Under the pieces are notes generated by a model that saw only the letters and a program-made list of their open reading frames with translations, made no database searches and was not told the DNA's origin. From contig CAVSMB010000036.1 in NCBI GenBank assembly GCA_963728925.1, positions 32,034 through 96,033 of the forward strand: a DNA stretch of 64,000 nt, given 5' to 3'. Made by a program: the position numbers and the translations under genes. Each line of letters begins with the position of its first letter. The first letter of the stretch is position 1. The stretch is from JBBPZA01 sp963728925. Its GTDB lineage: Bacteria; Actinomycetota; Thermoleophilia; Solirubrobacterales; Solirubrobacteraceae. This document shows positions 36,752 to 48,580 of this stretch, one piece after another.

Positions 36752-37945
36752 GTGAGCGCGCCTTCCTCGCCTGCGGGTGCGGCCGCCTGGCTGGAGCGCA
36801 ACGCCGTCGACAGCCTTCCCGAAGGCGCCCTGGAGGCCAAGCTGCGTGAAGCGGAAGGGCAGGGGTGCCCGCTGCGGGTCAAGCTCGGCATCGACCCGAC
36901 GAGTGCCGACATCCACCTGGGCCACACCGTCGTGCTGCGCAAGCTGCGCGAGTTCCAGGACCTCGGCCATCTCGTCGTCCTCATAATCGGCGACTACACA
37001 GCGCGCGTCGGCGATCCGAGCGGGCGCACGACGACCCGGCCTGTCCTCGATCCCGGCGAGATCGAGGACAACGCCCGCACCTACCAGGAGCAGGCCTTCC
37101 GCGTGCTCGATCGCGACCGCGTCGAGGTGCGGCGCAACTCCGAGTGGCTGGACATGCGGATGGAGGAGCTCTTCCGCCTCGCCCGCACGGCCACCGTGGC
37201 CCAGCTCCTGGAGCGCGACGACTTCGCCAAGCGCTACGAGGAGGGGCGGCCGATAACCGTGCTCGAGCTGCTCTACCCACTCATGCAGGGCTACGACTCG
37301 GTCGCCGTCCGCGCCGACGTGGAGCTCGGCGGCACCGACCAGAAGTTCAACCTGCTGCTCGGCCGCGACGTGCAGCGCGCCTACGGCGTGCCCGAGCAGG
37401 CGGTGCTGACCATGCCGATCCTCGCCGGGACCGACGGCGAGCGGAAGATGTCGAAGTCGTTGAGCAACCACATCGGCGTGACCGAGCCGCCCGAGGAGAT
37501 CTACGGCAAGACGATGCGGATCCCCGACGAGGCGCTGGCGGCGTGGTACGCACTCCTGGCCGGGGAGCCGTCGCCACAGGACCTCGCGGCGCGTGACGCC
37601 AAGCGGGCGCTGGCGCGCCGCCTCGTCGCCGAGCTGCACGACGAGGGGGCGAGCGAGCGCGCGGAGGCGGACTTCGACGCGCGTCACGTTCTCCACGAGG
37701 TCCCCGCCGACCTCGACGAGCGGGCCTTCGCCGCCGACGGCGGCCAGGCGCACCTTCCGGCCGTGCTCGCCGAGGCCTTCGGGATGTCGCGGTCCGAGGC
37801 TCGGCGCGTCATCGCCCAGAGCGGCGTCCGCCTGGACGGCGAGGTCGTCGCGCCCGACGCCCTCGACATCCCCGCCGACGCCCTCGACGGCTCCGTGCTC
37901 CAGGTCGGGCGGCGACGCTTCGCCCGCCTGCGGCGCGAGGACTGA
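36752..37945 (+). CDS. tyrS: Tyrosyl-tRNA synthetase
   Basis: The 397-residue class I synthetase has the HIGH-type motif IHLGHTVVLRKLREF, KMSKS in GERKMSKSLSNH, and a C-terminal S4-like RNA-binding domain (about 335-395, GMSRSEARRVIAQSGVRLDGEVV). The pattern VLELLYPLMQGYDSVAVRADVELGGTDQ is that of the TyrRS subgroup similar to E. coli TyrZ-like/short forms. GAGGGCGGCAG precedes a GTG start. No T-box is visible upstream. Confidence 0.94.
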   Translation: MSAPSSPAGAAAWLERNAVDSLPEGALEAKLREAEGQGCPLRVKLGIDPTSADIHLGHTVVLRKLREFQDLGHLVVLIIGDYTARVGDPSGRTTTRPVLDPGEIEDNARTYQEQAFRVLDRDRVEVRRNSEWLDMRMEELFRLARTATVAQLLERDDFAKRYEEGRPITVLELLYPLMQGYDSVAVRADVELGGTDQKFNLLLGRDVQRAYGVPEQAVLTMPILAGTDGERKMSKSLSNHIGVTEPPEEIYGKTMRIPDEALAAWYALLAGEPSPQDLAARDAKRALARRLVAELHDEGASERAEADFDARHVLHEVPADLDERAFAADGGQAHLPAVLAEAFGMSRSEARRVIAQSGVRLDGEVVAPDALDIPADALDGSVLQVGRRRFARLRRED

Positions 37946-37978
37946 TCGCCGGACGCGGGAGAGATCGCGCTACAGTGC

Positions 37979-38002
37979 CCGGCCGGCCGGCCGGCCGGCC
38001 GG
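37979..38002. repeat. (CCGG)6 simple repeat
   Basis: Six perfect CCGG units lie just after TACAGT (37971-37976) in the rRNA leader. The tract is self-complementary and could fold or be prone to slippage. Confidence 0.85.
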
Positions 38003-38018
38003 CGACGGCTCGGCGGTC

Positions 38019-38047
38019 TTCCGAGGCCGTCGCGCCAGCGCTATACT
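38019..38047 (+). promoter_or_regulatory. Probable main rRNA operon promoter
   Basis: TTCCGA and TATACT (38042-38047) are spaced 17 bp apart, the best -35/-10 pair upstream of 16S. A second -10-like TACAGT lies 70 bp earlier. The ~290-nt leader after it ends in the RNase III stem and 16S. Confidence 0.5.
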
Positions 38048-38129
38048 GGCCTGTCCTGCCTCCGAGCGACCACGGTCGCCGGACGCGACCCGGGGAAGAG
38101 ACCCTTCCGAAGGGGCGCGACGGTCTTTG

Positions 38130-38147
38130 AAAACTCGACAGCATGCG
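38130..38147 (+). other. 5' strand of the pre-16S processing stem
   Basis: AAAACTCGACAGCATGCG is perfectly complementary, over 18 bases, to CGCATGCTGTCGAGTTTT at 40140-40157 in the 16S-23S spacer. The two strands would close a stalk around 16S rRNA for RNase III. Confidence 0.8.
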
Positions 38148-38343
38148 TGATCCGATGAACACCGTCGGATCGCGTCCAGGTCCTGACCCCGTCAACCGGC
38201 CCCTTCGTGGGTCGCGCGACGGAACAACATTTTCCCGTCAGCATTCACGCGCTCCTGGTGTACGGCGCGCGTGACGAAGATGCGGACGGACTCTTCGTAC
38301 CGGTCGGCCATTGGCCGTCCGTACCGCCCGGTTCGCCGGGCAC

Positions 38344-39880
<1,537 letters not shown>

Positions 39881-40139
39881 TAGGGAGCCTCCTTGCGAGG
39901 CACCGGACCTTCGGCCCACCCGGCCGTGAGTCGCGCGTCTGGAGCGTGAGCTCGAGCGCCGCCGCCTTCGGGCGACGATCGCCCGAATCGCGCGCCTGAG
40001 CGCCGGCTCAGCACTGCCGCCCTCTGGGCGACGGTCGCCCCGCTCGCGGGGCCCGCCGGGAACGGTCACCGAGGGCCGGCCACTAGGAACGTCGACCAGG
40101 AGCTGGCGGGGCTGCCGCGCATACCGCGCGGTACGAGCC

Positions 40140-40157
40140 CGCATGCTGTCGAGTTTT
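40140..40157 (+). other. 3' strand of the pre-16S processing stem
   Basis: CGCATGCTGTCGAGTTTT pairs with 38130-38147 in the leader, enclosing 16S. Confidence 0.8.
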
Positions 40158-40234
40158 GAGAGACCGGCGCGCGCCGGTGGCCGACCCGCCTCGAGCGTAA
40201 GGCCGCGTTCGCGTGCGTCCCGCCTCTTCACGGT

Positions 40235-40252
40235 CCTTGACAACCGCACAGC
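40235..40252 (+). other. 5' strand of the pre-23S processing stem
   Basis: CCTTGACAACCGCACAGC pairs with GCTGTGCGGTTATCAAGG at 43401-43418, 17 of 18 positions, enclosing 23S. Confidence 0.75.
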
Positions 40253-40364
40253 AATTGCCAAACGGGTATCACCGAGCGTCGCGGGTCTCGCCGCGCGTCC
40301 TTCGGGGCGTGGGGGGAGGCGAGCGGCGTTTGCACGGGGCCGAGTCATCGGCCTCGAGATCACC

Positions 40365-43366
<3,002 letters not shown>

Positions 43367-43400
43367 CTTTTTGATCTGGCTGGTGGTGCTCGTTCGGCAA

Positions 43401-43418
43401 GCTGTGCGGTTATCAAGG
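43401..43418 (+). other. 3' strand of the pre-23S processing stem
   Basis: GCTGTGCGGTTATCAAGG pairs with 40235-40252 across 23S, with one A-C mismatch. Confidence 0.75.
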
Positions 43419-43488
43419 CCCGTGAGGAGGCCGGGCTCGGGACGCGTCCGGAAGCATCGGGACGTCGCCCGGCCGGGTCTCGCTCGAT

Positions 43489-43606
43489 TTCCGGTGGTCA
43501 GTGCGAGGGGGAAACACCTCTTCCCATTCCGAACAGAGCCGTTAAGCCCCTCAGCGCCGATGGTACTTGGCCCGCAAGGGCCCGGGAGAGTAGGTCGCCG
43601 CCGGTT
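43489..43606 (+). rRNA. rrf: 5S ribosomal RNA
   Basis: About 118 nt, from TTCCGGTGGTCAGTGCGAGG to GGTCGCCGCCGGTT. The ends pair (CCGGTGG with CCGCCGG) and the conserved loop CCCATTCCGAACAGAGCCGTTAAG is present. It lies about 120 nt after 23S. Confidence 0.93.
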
Positions 43607-43613
43607 CTTCTTG

Positions 43614-43645
43614 GAAGCGCCCGGTCCGCAAGGATCGGGCGCTTC
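43614..43645 (+). terminator. rRNA operon terminator
   Basis: GAAGCGCCCGGTCC-GCAA-GGATCGGGCGCTTC forms a 14-bp stem (one G-T pair) with a stable GNRA loop, 8 nt after 5S, followed by GTAGTTTCGG. It is the strongest hairpin of its kind in the window. Confidence 0.85.
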
Positions 43646-44174
43646 GTAGTTTCGGCCCCGCCGCGGCCCGTTCACGCCCGACCGCCCGACGGTTGGCGCT
43701 GCCCCCCGCCATGCCGATGCCGGGGGCCGCCTCGTTCGTGGGCAGGGTGGCGCCATCACGCGTGCGAGATCGAAGCTTTCTTGTCTGTCGCTAGTCGTTG
43801 CGCACGCTGGTCGGTGCTAGGCCGTGGATGCCGCTATGGGACGCGCCGTCCCCTCGCTCGTCGTCGCCATGGTGCGCCTCCTCGCGGCCGGTGAACAAGG
43901 CTAACCCCGCCGCACCGACGATCCACTGGCCGGCAGGAGATGCGTCTCATCGCCGGCGCCGGCATTACGCCCGCTTTTCGACTCGGCACCGGTAACCGGC
44001 GCACGCGGGCCAGCTCCGACCTCGACGCCGAGTCGACGACGACATCGATCGAGCGGTCCCGACACCACCGCTCGGCGTCAGTGGAGACACAGACCAAACG
44101 TTGGATTCGCGCGCCGATGATGGCGCTACACCGCGGTGCCCTGCCGCCGCCCGCGTCGTGGCACACTCTGCGTC
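43646..44174. other. Intergenic stretch after the rRNA operon
   Basis: I find no convincing gene in these 529 nt. A minus-strand frame of 110 codons (43834-44166) has a stretch RSIDVVVDSASRSELARVR that reads protein-like, but its other parts are Arg-rich filler and it has no ribosome binding site. It could be a gene remnant. The last bases hold CACACT, 7 nt before the next ATG. Confidence 0.4.
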
Positions 44175-44828
44175 ATGGACGTCGTGATCGTCGGGGGACA
44201 CGGGAAGATCGCGCGCCGGCTCGCCCGGCTCCTCAGCGGACGCGGGGACGCGGTTCGGGGCGTCATCCGACGGGAGGAGCAGGCCGACGACCTTCGCGAC
44301 GACGGTGCCGTGCCCGTGGTCTGCGACCTCGAGGCGGCGGCGGTCGGGGAAGTCGGCGAAGCCGTCGCCGGTGCCGATGTCGTGGTCTTCGCGGCAGGGG
44401 CGGGGCCGGGCAGCGGGGCGGAGCGCAAGCGCACGGTTGACCGCGACGCGGCGATCAAGTTGCGAGACGCGGCGCAGTCGGCGGGAGTGGACCGGTACGT
44501 GATCGTGAGCTCGATCGGCGCAGAGGCGCCTCCCGCAGGCGAGGAGGTCTTCGCCGTCTACCTGCAGGCCAAGGCGCAGGCCGACCAAGCGATCATGGAC
44601 AGCGACCTCGCGTGGACGGTTGTACGCCCCGGGTCGCTGAGCGACGACCCCGGCACGGGGACGGTGCGGCTCGATCGCGAGCCCTTCCACGGTGAGGTGA
44701 GCCGCGACGACGTCGCCGGGGTCCTGGCGGCGATCGTCCACGAGCCTCGCGCCGCGAGGATCGTGGCGTACGTGAACGGTGGCGAGGTCCCCGTCGAAGA
44801 CGCAGTGGCCGCCGTGGTCAGCGGCTGA
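44175..44828 (+). CDS. NAD(P)-binding atypical SDR (NmrA/SDR_a5-like)
   Basis: The 217-residue protein has a Rossmann start VVIVGGHGKIARRLARLL (GxxGxxG-like), VVFAAGAGPGSG at strand 4, and RYVIVSSIGAEAP with a Tyr/Lys-like pair in VYLQAKAQAD. The C-terminal part is short. These atypical short-chain dehydrogenases often act as redox sensors or reductases; the substrate is unknown. CACACT lies 7 nt before the ATG. Confidence 0.83.
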   Translation: MDVVIVGGHGKIARRLARLLSGRGDAVRGVIRREEQADDLRDDGAVPVVCDLEAAAVGEVGEAVAGADVVVFAAGAGPGSGAERKRTVDRDAAIKLRDAAQSAGVDRYVIVSSIGAEAPPAGEEVFAVYLQAKAQADQAIMDSDLAWTVVRPGSLSDDPGTGTVRLDREPFHGEVSRDDVAGVLAAIVHEPRAARIVAYVNGGEVPVEDAVAAVVSG

Positions 44829-45293
44829 CGCGGCGGCGCGCTGCGGGCGCGGGCCGCTCGACCGGGCTGGTGCAGCTCTGGGAGCGTGCCGACACCGCCC
44901 CGGCGCGCCGTGCGCGATGCGAGCGCAGCGGACGCCGGTGCGGATGCGGCTGTGAGACCTGCTCGCACGTCCCGGCGCCGGCGGGCTGGACGGCGTCGAG
45001 CGTGGCGAACGCGACGACGGCGCCGAGCAATCGGAGGGCCGGCGCGGGGGACGACGAGCGGGTGGCTGTCGCATACCGGGATGGAAGAGACCGGAACATG
45101 CGTTCGCCAAGCTACGACGACCCGCGGACGGAACCCATGTTCGTATGTGCCCGGCACCCCGATCCGCGGCGCAGAGCCAAAATCATGGCCGGAGCCTGCA
45201 ACAGATCTTGCGCGGGGGAGAAGGGCGCGGGGGCGGTCGGGCTGACGTTGCGCGCGTGCGCACGAGCGCGGGCGCGGTACGCTGACCGCCGCG
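44829..45293. other. Intergenic stretch of 465 nt
   Basis: No supported gene. A minus-strand frame from 45099 has a signal-peptide-like start (LRLLGAVVAFATLDAVQPAGAG) but soon becomes Arg/His-rich without structure. The last 20 nt contain the promoter of the thioesterase gene. Confidence 0.4.
45278..45283 (+). promoter_or_regulatory. -10-like TACGCT before the thioesterase
   Basis: TACGCT ends 10 nt before ATG 45294. No Shine-Dalgarno sequence is present. Confidence 0.45.
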
Positions 45294-45740
45294 ATGCCCG
45301 CGCCGTTCGTCCACCGGCTCCGCGTCCGCTACGGCGAGTGCGACCCACAGGGCTGGGTGTTCAACGCGCACTACCTGTCCTTCTTCGACGTCGCGATCAC
45401 CGAGCTGTGGCGCGAGGCGATCGGGCCCTACGCCGGGATGGCCGAGCAGGGGGTCGACATGGTCGTCGCCGAGGCGACGCTGCGCTTCCGCTCACCGGCG
45501 CGCTTCGACGAGCTCATCGACGTCGCCCTCGAGATCGCTCGGCTCGGCACGACGGCGATGACCACGCGCTTCGGCATCACCAACGCCGGTGGGACGGTCG
45601 TGGAAGGCGAGGTCCGTCACGTGTTCGTCGCCATCGACGGCGGCGGCAAAGTTCCGATCCCGCGCTCGATCCGCGGCGGCCTGGAGCCCTACGTCGCGGA
45701 GCAGCCGACCGCGGCACCCGCAGAACCGGTCGATCACTAA
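45294..45740 (+). CDS. Hotdog-fold acyl-CoA thioesterase (4HBT/YbgC-like)
   Basis: The 148-residue protein has the 4HBT signature RVRYGECDPQGWVFNAHYLSFFDVA, where the Asp in CDPQG is the catalytic acid and Asn-Ala-His follows. It should hydrolyse short or aromatic acyl-CoA. Gene stands alone with its own promoter. Substrate unknown. Confidence 0.87.
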   Translation: MPAPFVHRLRVRYGECDPQGWVFNAHYLSFFDVAITELWREAIGPYAGMAEQGVDMVVAEATLRFRSPARFDELIDVALEIARLGTTAMTTRFGITNAGGTVVEGEVRHVFVAIDGGGKVPIPRSIRGGLEPYVAEQPTAAPAEPVDH

Positions 45741-45755
45741 CGCCCCTCACGGGCG

Positions 45756-45761
45756 TAGTCT
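45756..45761 (+). promoter_or_regulatory. -10-like TAGTCT before the DUF389 gene
   Basis: TAGTCT ends 6 nt before ATG 45768, the leaderless spacing. Confidence 0.5.
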
Positions 45762-45767
45762 CGCTCC

Positions 45768-46820
45768 ATGCTGCACATGCGGATCGTCGCGCCGCAGGAC
45801 TGCGCGCCTCACGTGCTCGAGCTCTTCTGCGCCCACGAATCCGTCACCAACGTCGTCCACCTGCCCAACGCGGCCAAGCGACCGGAGGGTGACGTGATCC
45901 TCGCCGACGTCGCCCGCGAGGACGCGAGCGTGATCGTGTCCGACCTGCGCGAGCTCCGCGTGCCCGAGCTGGGCTCGATCGCCATCGAGCAGATCGACAC
46001 CGAGATCTCGGACGGCTCCAAGCGCGCGGAGCACGCCGCCTCCGGCGCGATCTCCGACGCCGTGGTGTGGGAGGAGATCGAGGCGCGGACCTCCGAGAAC
46101 GCCGAGCTTTCGGCCAGCTTCGTCGCCTTCATGGTCCTCGCCATGCTCATCGCGGCCGTCGGGATCTTCCTCGACACGCCGATCCTCATCATCGGGGCGA
46201 TGATCGTCGGGCCGGAGTTCGGCCCCCTCGCGGGGCTGTGCGTGGCCGTCGTCCAGCGACGCCGCAGCCTGGCCTGGCGGTCGGCCCGCGCGCTGATCGT
46301 GGGCTTCCCCGTCGGGATCGCGGCGACGTGGCTGTGCACGGTCATCTTCCGGCTCACCGGCGTCACGCCCGACACCTTCACCACCGCCAACCACTCGATC
46401 GCCGACGTGATCTCGAGCCCCGACTTCTTCACGGTCTTCGTCGCCATCTGTGCCGGGGCGGCGGGCGTGCTGTCGCTGACCGCGGCGAAGTCGGGCGCGC
46501 TCATCGGCGTGCTCGTCTCGATCACCACCATCCCGGCGGCCGCCAACATCGGCGTCGCCTTCGCCTATCAGGACTGGTCGGAGTGGCGCGGCTCGATCGT
46601 CCAGCTCGCGATCAACCTCGCCTGCTTGGTGATCTCCGGCGTCGCCGTGCTCTCGGTCCAGCGGATCGCCTACCGGCGCCGTCGCGTCAAGCACCTGCGC
46701 GACCCGCTTCGGCGCGAGGCCGGCCTGCCCGTCGGCCACAGCCGCCACCGCACGCGCAGGCTCACCGACCACCAGATCGCCGAGCTCGACGCGGAGGACC
46801 GGCGAGCGAGGGTGACCTAG
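45768..46820 (+). CDS. DUF389 membrane protein
   Basis: The 350-residue protein has a soluble N-terminal part (about 1-105) and six or so membrane helices with the DUF389 core LDTPILIIGAMIVGPEFGPLAGLCVAVVQRR. The C-terminal tail is basic (RRRRVKHL, HSRHRTRR). Function is unknown; some relatives are annotated as TIGR00341 or uncharacterised transport proteins. It is convergent with the dehydrogenase gene that follows. Confidence 0.86.
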   Translation: MLHMRIVAPQDCAPHVLELFCAHESVTNVVHLPNAAKRPEGDVILADVAREDASVIVSDLRELRVPELGSIAIEQIDTEISDGSKRAEHAASGAISDAVVWEEIEARTSENAELSASFVAFMVLAMLIAAVGIFLDTPILIIGAMIVGPEFGPLAGLCVAVVQRRRSLAWRSARALIVGFPVGIAATWLCTVIFRLTGVTPDTFTTANHSIADVISSPDFFTVFVAICAGAAGVLSLTAAKSGALIGVLVSITTIPAAANIGVAFAYQDWSEWRGSIVQLAINLACLVISGVAVLSVQRIAYRRRRVKHLRDPLRREAGLPVGHSRHRTRRLTDHQIAELDAEDRRARVT

Positions 46821-46830
46821 GCCCGCGCCC

Positions 46831-47919
46831 TCAGAGCGAGGCCCAGACCTCGACCTTGGTGCGCACGCGCTCGATCACCTCGTCGGTGAACTCGCTCGTC
46901 GCCGCATGGCCGCCGAGGTCGGTGGTGCGCACGCCGCTCGCGGTCGCCTCGAGCACGGCCTCGTAGATCGCGCGTGAGGCGGACTGGGCCGCCTCGTGGC
47001 CGCGCTCGGCGGCATGGTGCAGGACGGCGCCGCCCGCGAGGATCATGGCCATCGGGTTCGCTACGTCCTTGCCCTCGAGCGCGGGCGCGGTCCCGTGCGG
47101 CGCCTCGGCCATCGCCACGCGCGTGCCGAACTCGTCGTCGAAGGCAAGCAGCACGGACTCGGCTCCGGCGATCGAGCCGAACAGCGGGAGCACGAGGTCT
47201 GAAAGGCAGTCGCCGTCGCGGTTGAGGGAGGGGATGACCAGCGGACCGTCCGCCGCGCCGGTCACGAGGCCCGCGTAGGTGGCGTCGATCAGCACGGGGG
47301 TGTAGGCGACGTCGTCGTGGCGCGCCGCCGCGGCGTCCATCTCCTCCTTGAGCATGCCCTCGTAGACGGGCGACACCGTCCACTTCGGCCCGCCGTAGAC
47401 GCGGCCGCCCATCCACTCGGCGGTCCGGAAGGCGTACTCGGCGACCGCGCGGCAGGTCGACCGGCTGATGCGCTCGGTGCGAAAGGCGATCTCGTCGCCG
47501 TCGTCGCTCTCCCGCCACTGCTCGGCGCCGTAGGCGTCGTCGACCGCCATCCGCACGACGGCGATCGGGTAGTGGATGCCGGCCACGGGCGTCACGCCCG
47601 GGATGCGGCGGCCGGTGCGAACGATGACCTTGCCGCCGACCTCCTCGCGCAGGATGCGGTTGGGGGAACCGACGTCGTCGGCTCCCTCGGGCGTGACGGT
47701 GGCGGCCTTGATGCCGTAGCCCGATTCGCGCATGGCCGCCGCGGCGTCGCGGACGACCTGGTTGTCGGTGGCGCGGCGACGCTCGAGGGAGAGATCGTGG
47801 CGGTCGAGCTCGACCGGGAAGCTCAGAAGCTCGGGGTCGAGGACACGAAGCGCCTGTTCGAGCAGCTCCTGGCCGGTCTGGTCGCCTTCCAGAACCGTGA
47901 CGCGCAGCGCGTCGGCCAC
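46831..47919 (-). CDS. Isocitrate/isopropylmalate dehydrogenase family protein
   Basis: The 362-residue protein has the beta-decarboxylating dehydrogenase fold: VLEGDQTGQELLEQAL at the start, a conserved Lys/Tyr region, IPSLNRDGDCLSDLVLPLFGSIAGAES in place of the usual metal loop, and AEAPHGTAPALEGKDVANPMAMIL near the end. LeuB is elsewhere in the window, so isocitrate or a related acid is the better guess, but the substrate-binding residues differ from both and the enzyme may have another substrate. It follows an HD-domain gene by 12 nt. Start is GTG 47919. Confidence 0.8.
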   Translation of the reverse strand: MADALRVTVLEGDQTGQELLEQALRVLDPELLSFPVELDRHDLSLERRRATDNQVVRDAAAAMRESGYGIKAATVTPEGADDVGSPNRILREEVGGKVIVRTGRRIPGVTPVAGIHYPIAVVRMAVDDAYGAEQWRESDDGDEIAFRTERISRSTCRAVAEYAFRTAEWMGGRVYGGPKWTVSPVYEGMLKEEMDAAAARHDDVAYTPVLIDATYAGLVTGAADGPLVIPSLNRDGDCLSDLVLPLFGSIAGAESVLLAFDDEFGTRVAMAEAPHGTAPALEGKDVANPMAMILAGGAVLHHAAERGHEAAQSASRAIYEAVLEATASGVRTTDLGGHAATSEFTDEVIERVRTKVEVWASL

Positions 47920-47931
47920 CGTCAGCGGCCC

Positions 47932-48516
47932 TCAAGCCCCATCGCGCCCGTCGAGCCCGAGCTCGGGCGCGCGCGGCTCGAGTGCAGCGATCATGACGGC
48001 GAGGTGCTCGTCGAAGTCGACCCCGAGGTCCTGGGCGCCGGCGAGCAGGGCGTCGCGGTCGACCGCGGCGGCGAAGCTCGGCTGCTTGAGCTTCTTCTTC
48101 ACCGACTTCGGCGTCATGCCGTGGATCCCGTCCGGCCGGACGAGCGCGACGGCCATCACGAAGCCGCTCAGCTCGTCGACCGCGTACAGCGTCTTCTCCA
48201 TCGGGCTGTCGCGCGAGACGCCCAGGAAGTCGGCGTGCGAGGCGACGGCACGGACGACCTCGGGCGGGTAGCCCTGCGCCTCGAGCTCGGACAGCGCGTA
48301 GCGAGGATGCCCGGTCTCGAGGTCGGGGTAGCGCTCGTAGTCCAGGTCGTGGAGCAGACCGGTCACGGCCCAGAGCTCCTCGTCCTCTCCGAAGCGCCGG
48401 GCGTAGGCGCGCATGGCGGCCTCCACGGCGAGCACGTGGCGGCGCAGCGACTCGGATTCCGTCCATTCCGTGAAGAGGGTCCAGGCCTCCTCCCGCGAAA
48501 CAGTCCCGGGCACCAT
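47932..48516 (-). CDS. HD-domain hydrolase
   Basis: The 194-residue protein carries an HD phosphohydrolase core: RRHVLAVEAAMRAYARRFG (first His), TGLLHDLDYERYPD (His-Asp), and VRAVASHADFLGV. It resembles the YedJ/HDIG hydrolases acting on nucleotides. ATG 48516 is chosen since TAGGGT lies 7 nt upstream on this strand; the open frame extends 74 codons further but those residues are antisense to murA. Divergent from murA, 64 nt apart. Confidence 0.85.
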   Translation of the reverse strand: MVPGTVSREEAWTLFTEWTESESLRRHVLAVEAAMRAYARRFGEDEELWAVTGLLHDLDYERYPDLETGHPRYALSELEAQGYPPEVVRAVASHADFLGVSRDSPMEKTLYAVDELSGFVMAVALVRPDGIHGMTPKSVKKKLKQPSFAAAVDRDALLAGAQDLGVDFDEHLAVMIAALEPRAPELGLDGRDGA

Positions 48517-48523
48517 GGCTGTT

Positions 48524-48529
48524 ACCCTA
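48524..48529 (-). promoter_or_regulatory. -10-like TAGGGT before the HD gene
   Basis: TAGGGT on the minus strand lies 7 nt before ATG 48516, another leaderless arrangement. Confidence 0.5.
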
Positions 48530-48580
48530 GCCCAGCGCTCAGCCCAGCCGGTCAGCCCGGCCTCCGGTGCGCGTCCGCCC

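Larger units (their letters stand above)
39881..40364 (+). other. 16S-23S internal transcribed spacer without tRNA
   Basis: These 484 nt contain no tRNA: there is no TpsiC-arm GGTTCGA and no cloverleaf. They hold the 3' strand of the pre-16S stem (40140-40157), the 5' strand of the pre-23S stem (40235-40252), and several GC hairpins such as GCGACGATCGCC/GGCGACGGTCGCC. Confidence 0.8.

Noticed and set aside
39881..40364. Possible tRNA-Ile or tRNA-Ala in the 16S-23S spacer
   Set aside because: No GGTTCGA arm, no anticodon stem and no CCA-type acceptor could be found.
43834..44166. 110-codon minus-strand gene after the rRNA operon
   Set aside because: Only a short stretch looks protein-like and there is no start signal; kept as possible remnant only.
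44818..45099. Small secreted protein on the minus strand
   Set aside because: A signal-peptide-like start is followed by Arg/His-rich sequence with no structure; likely chance.
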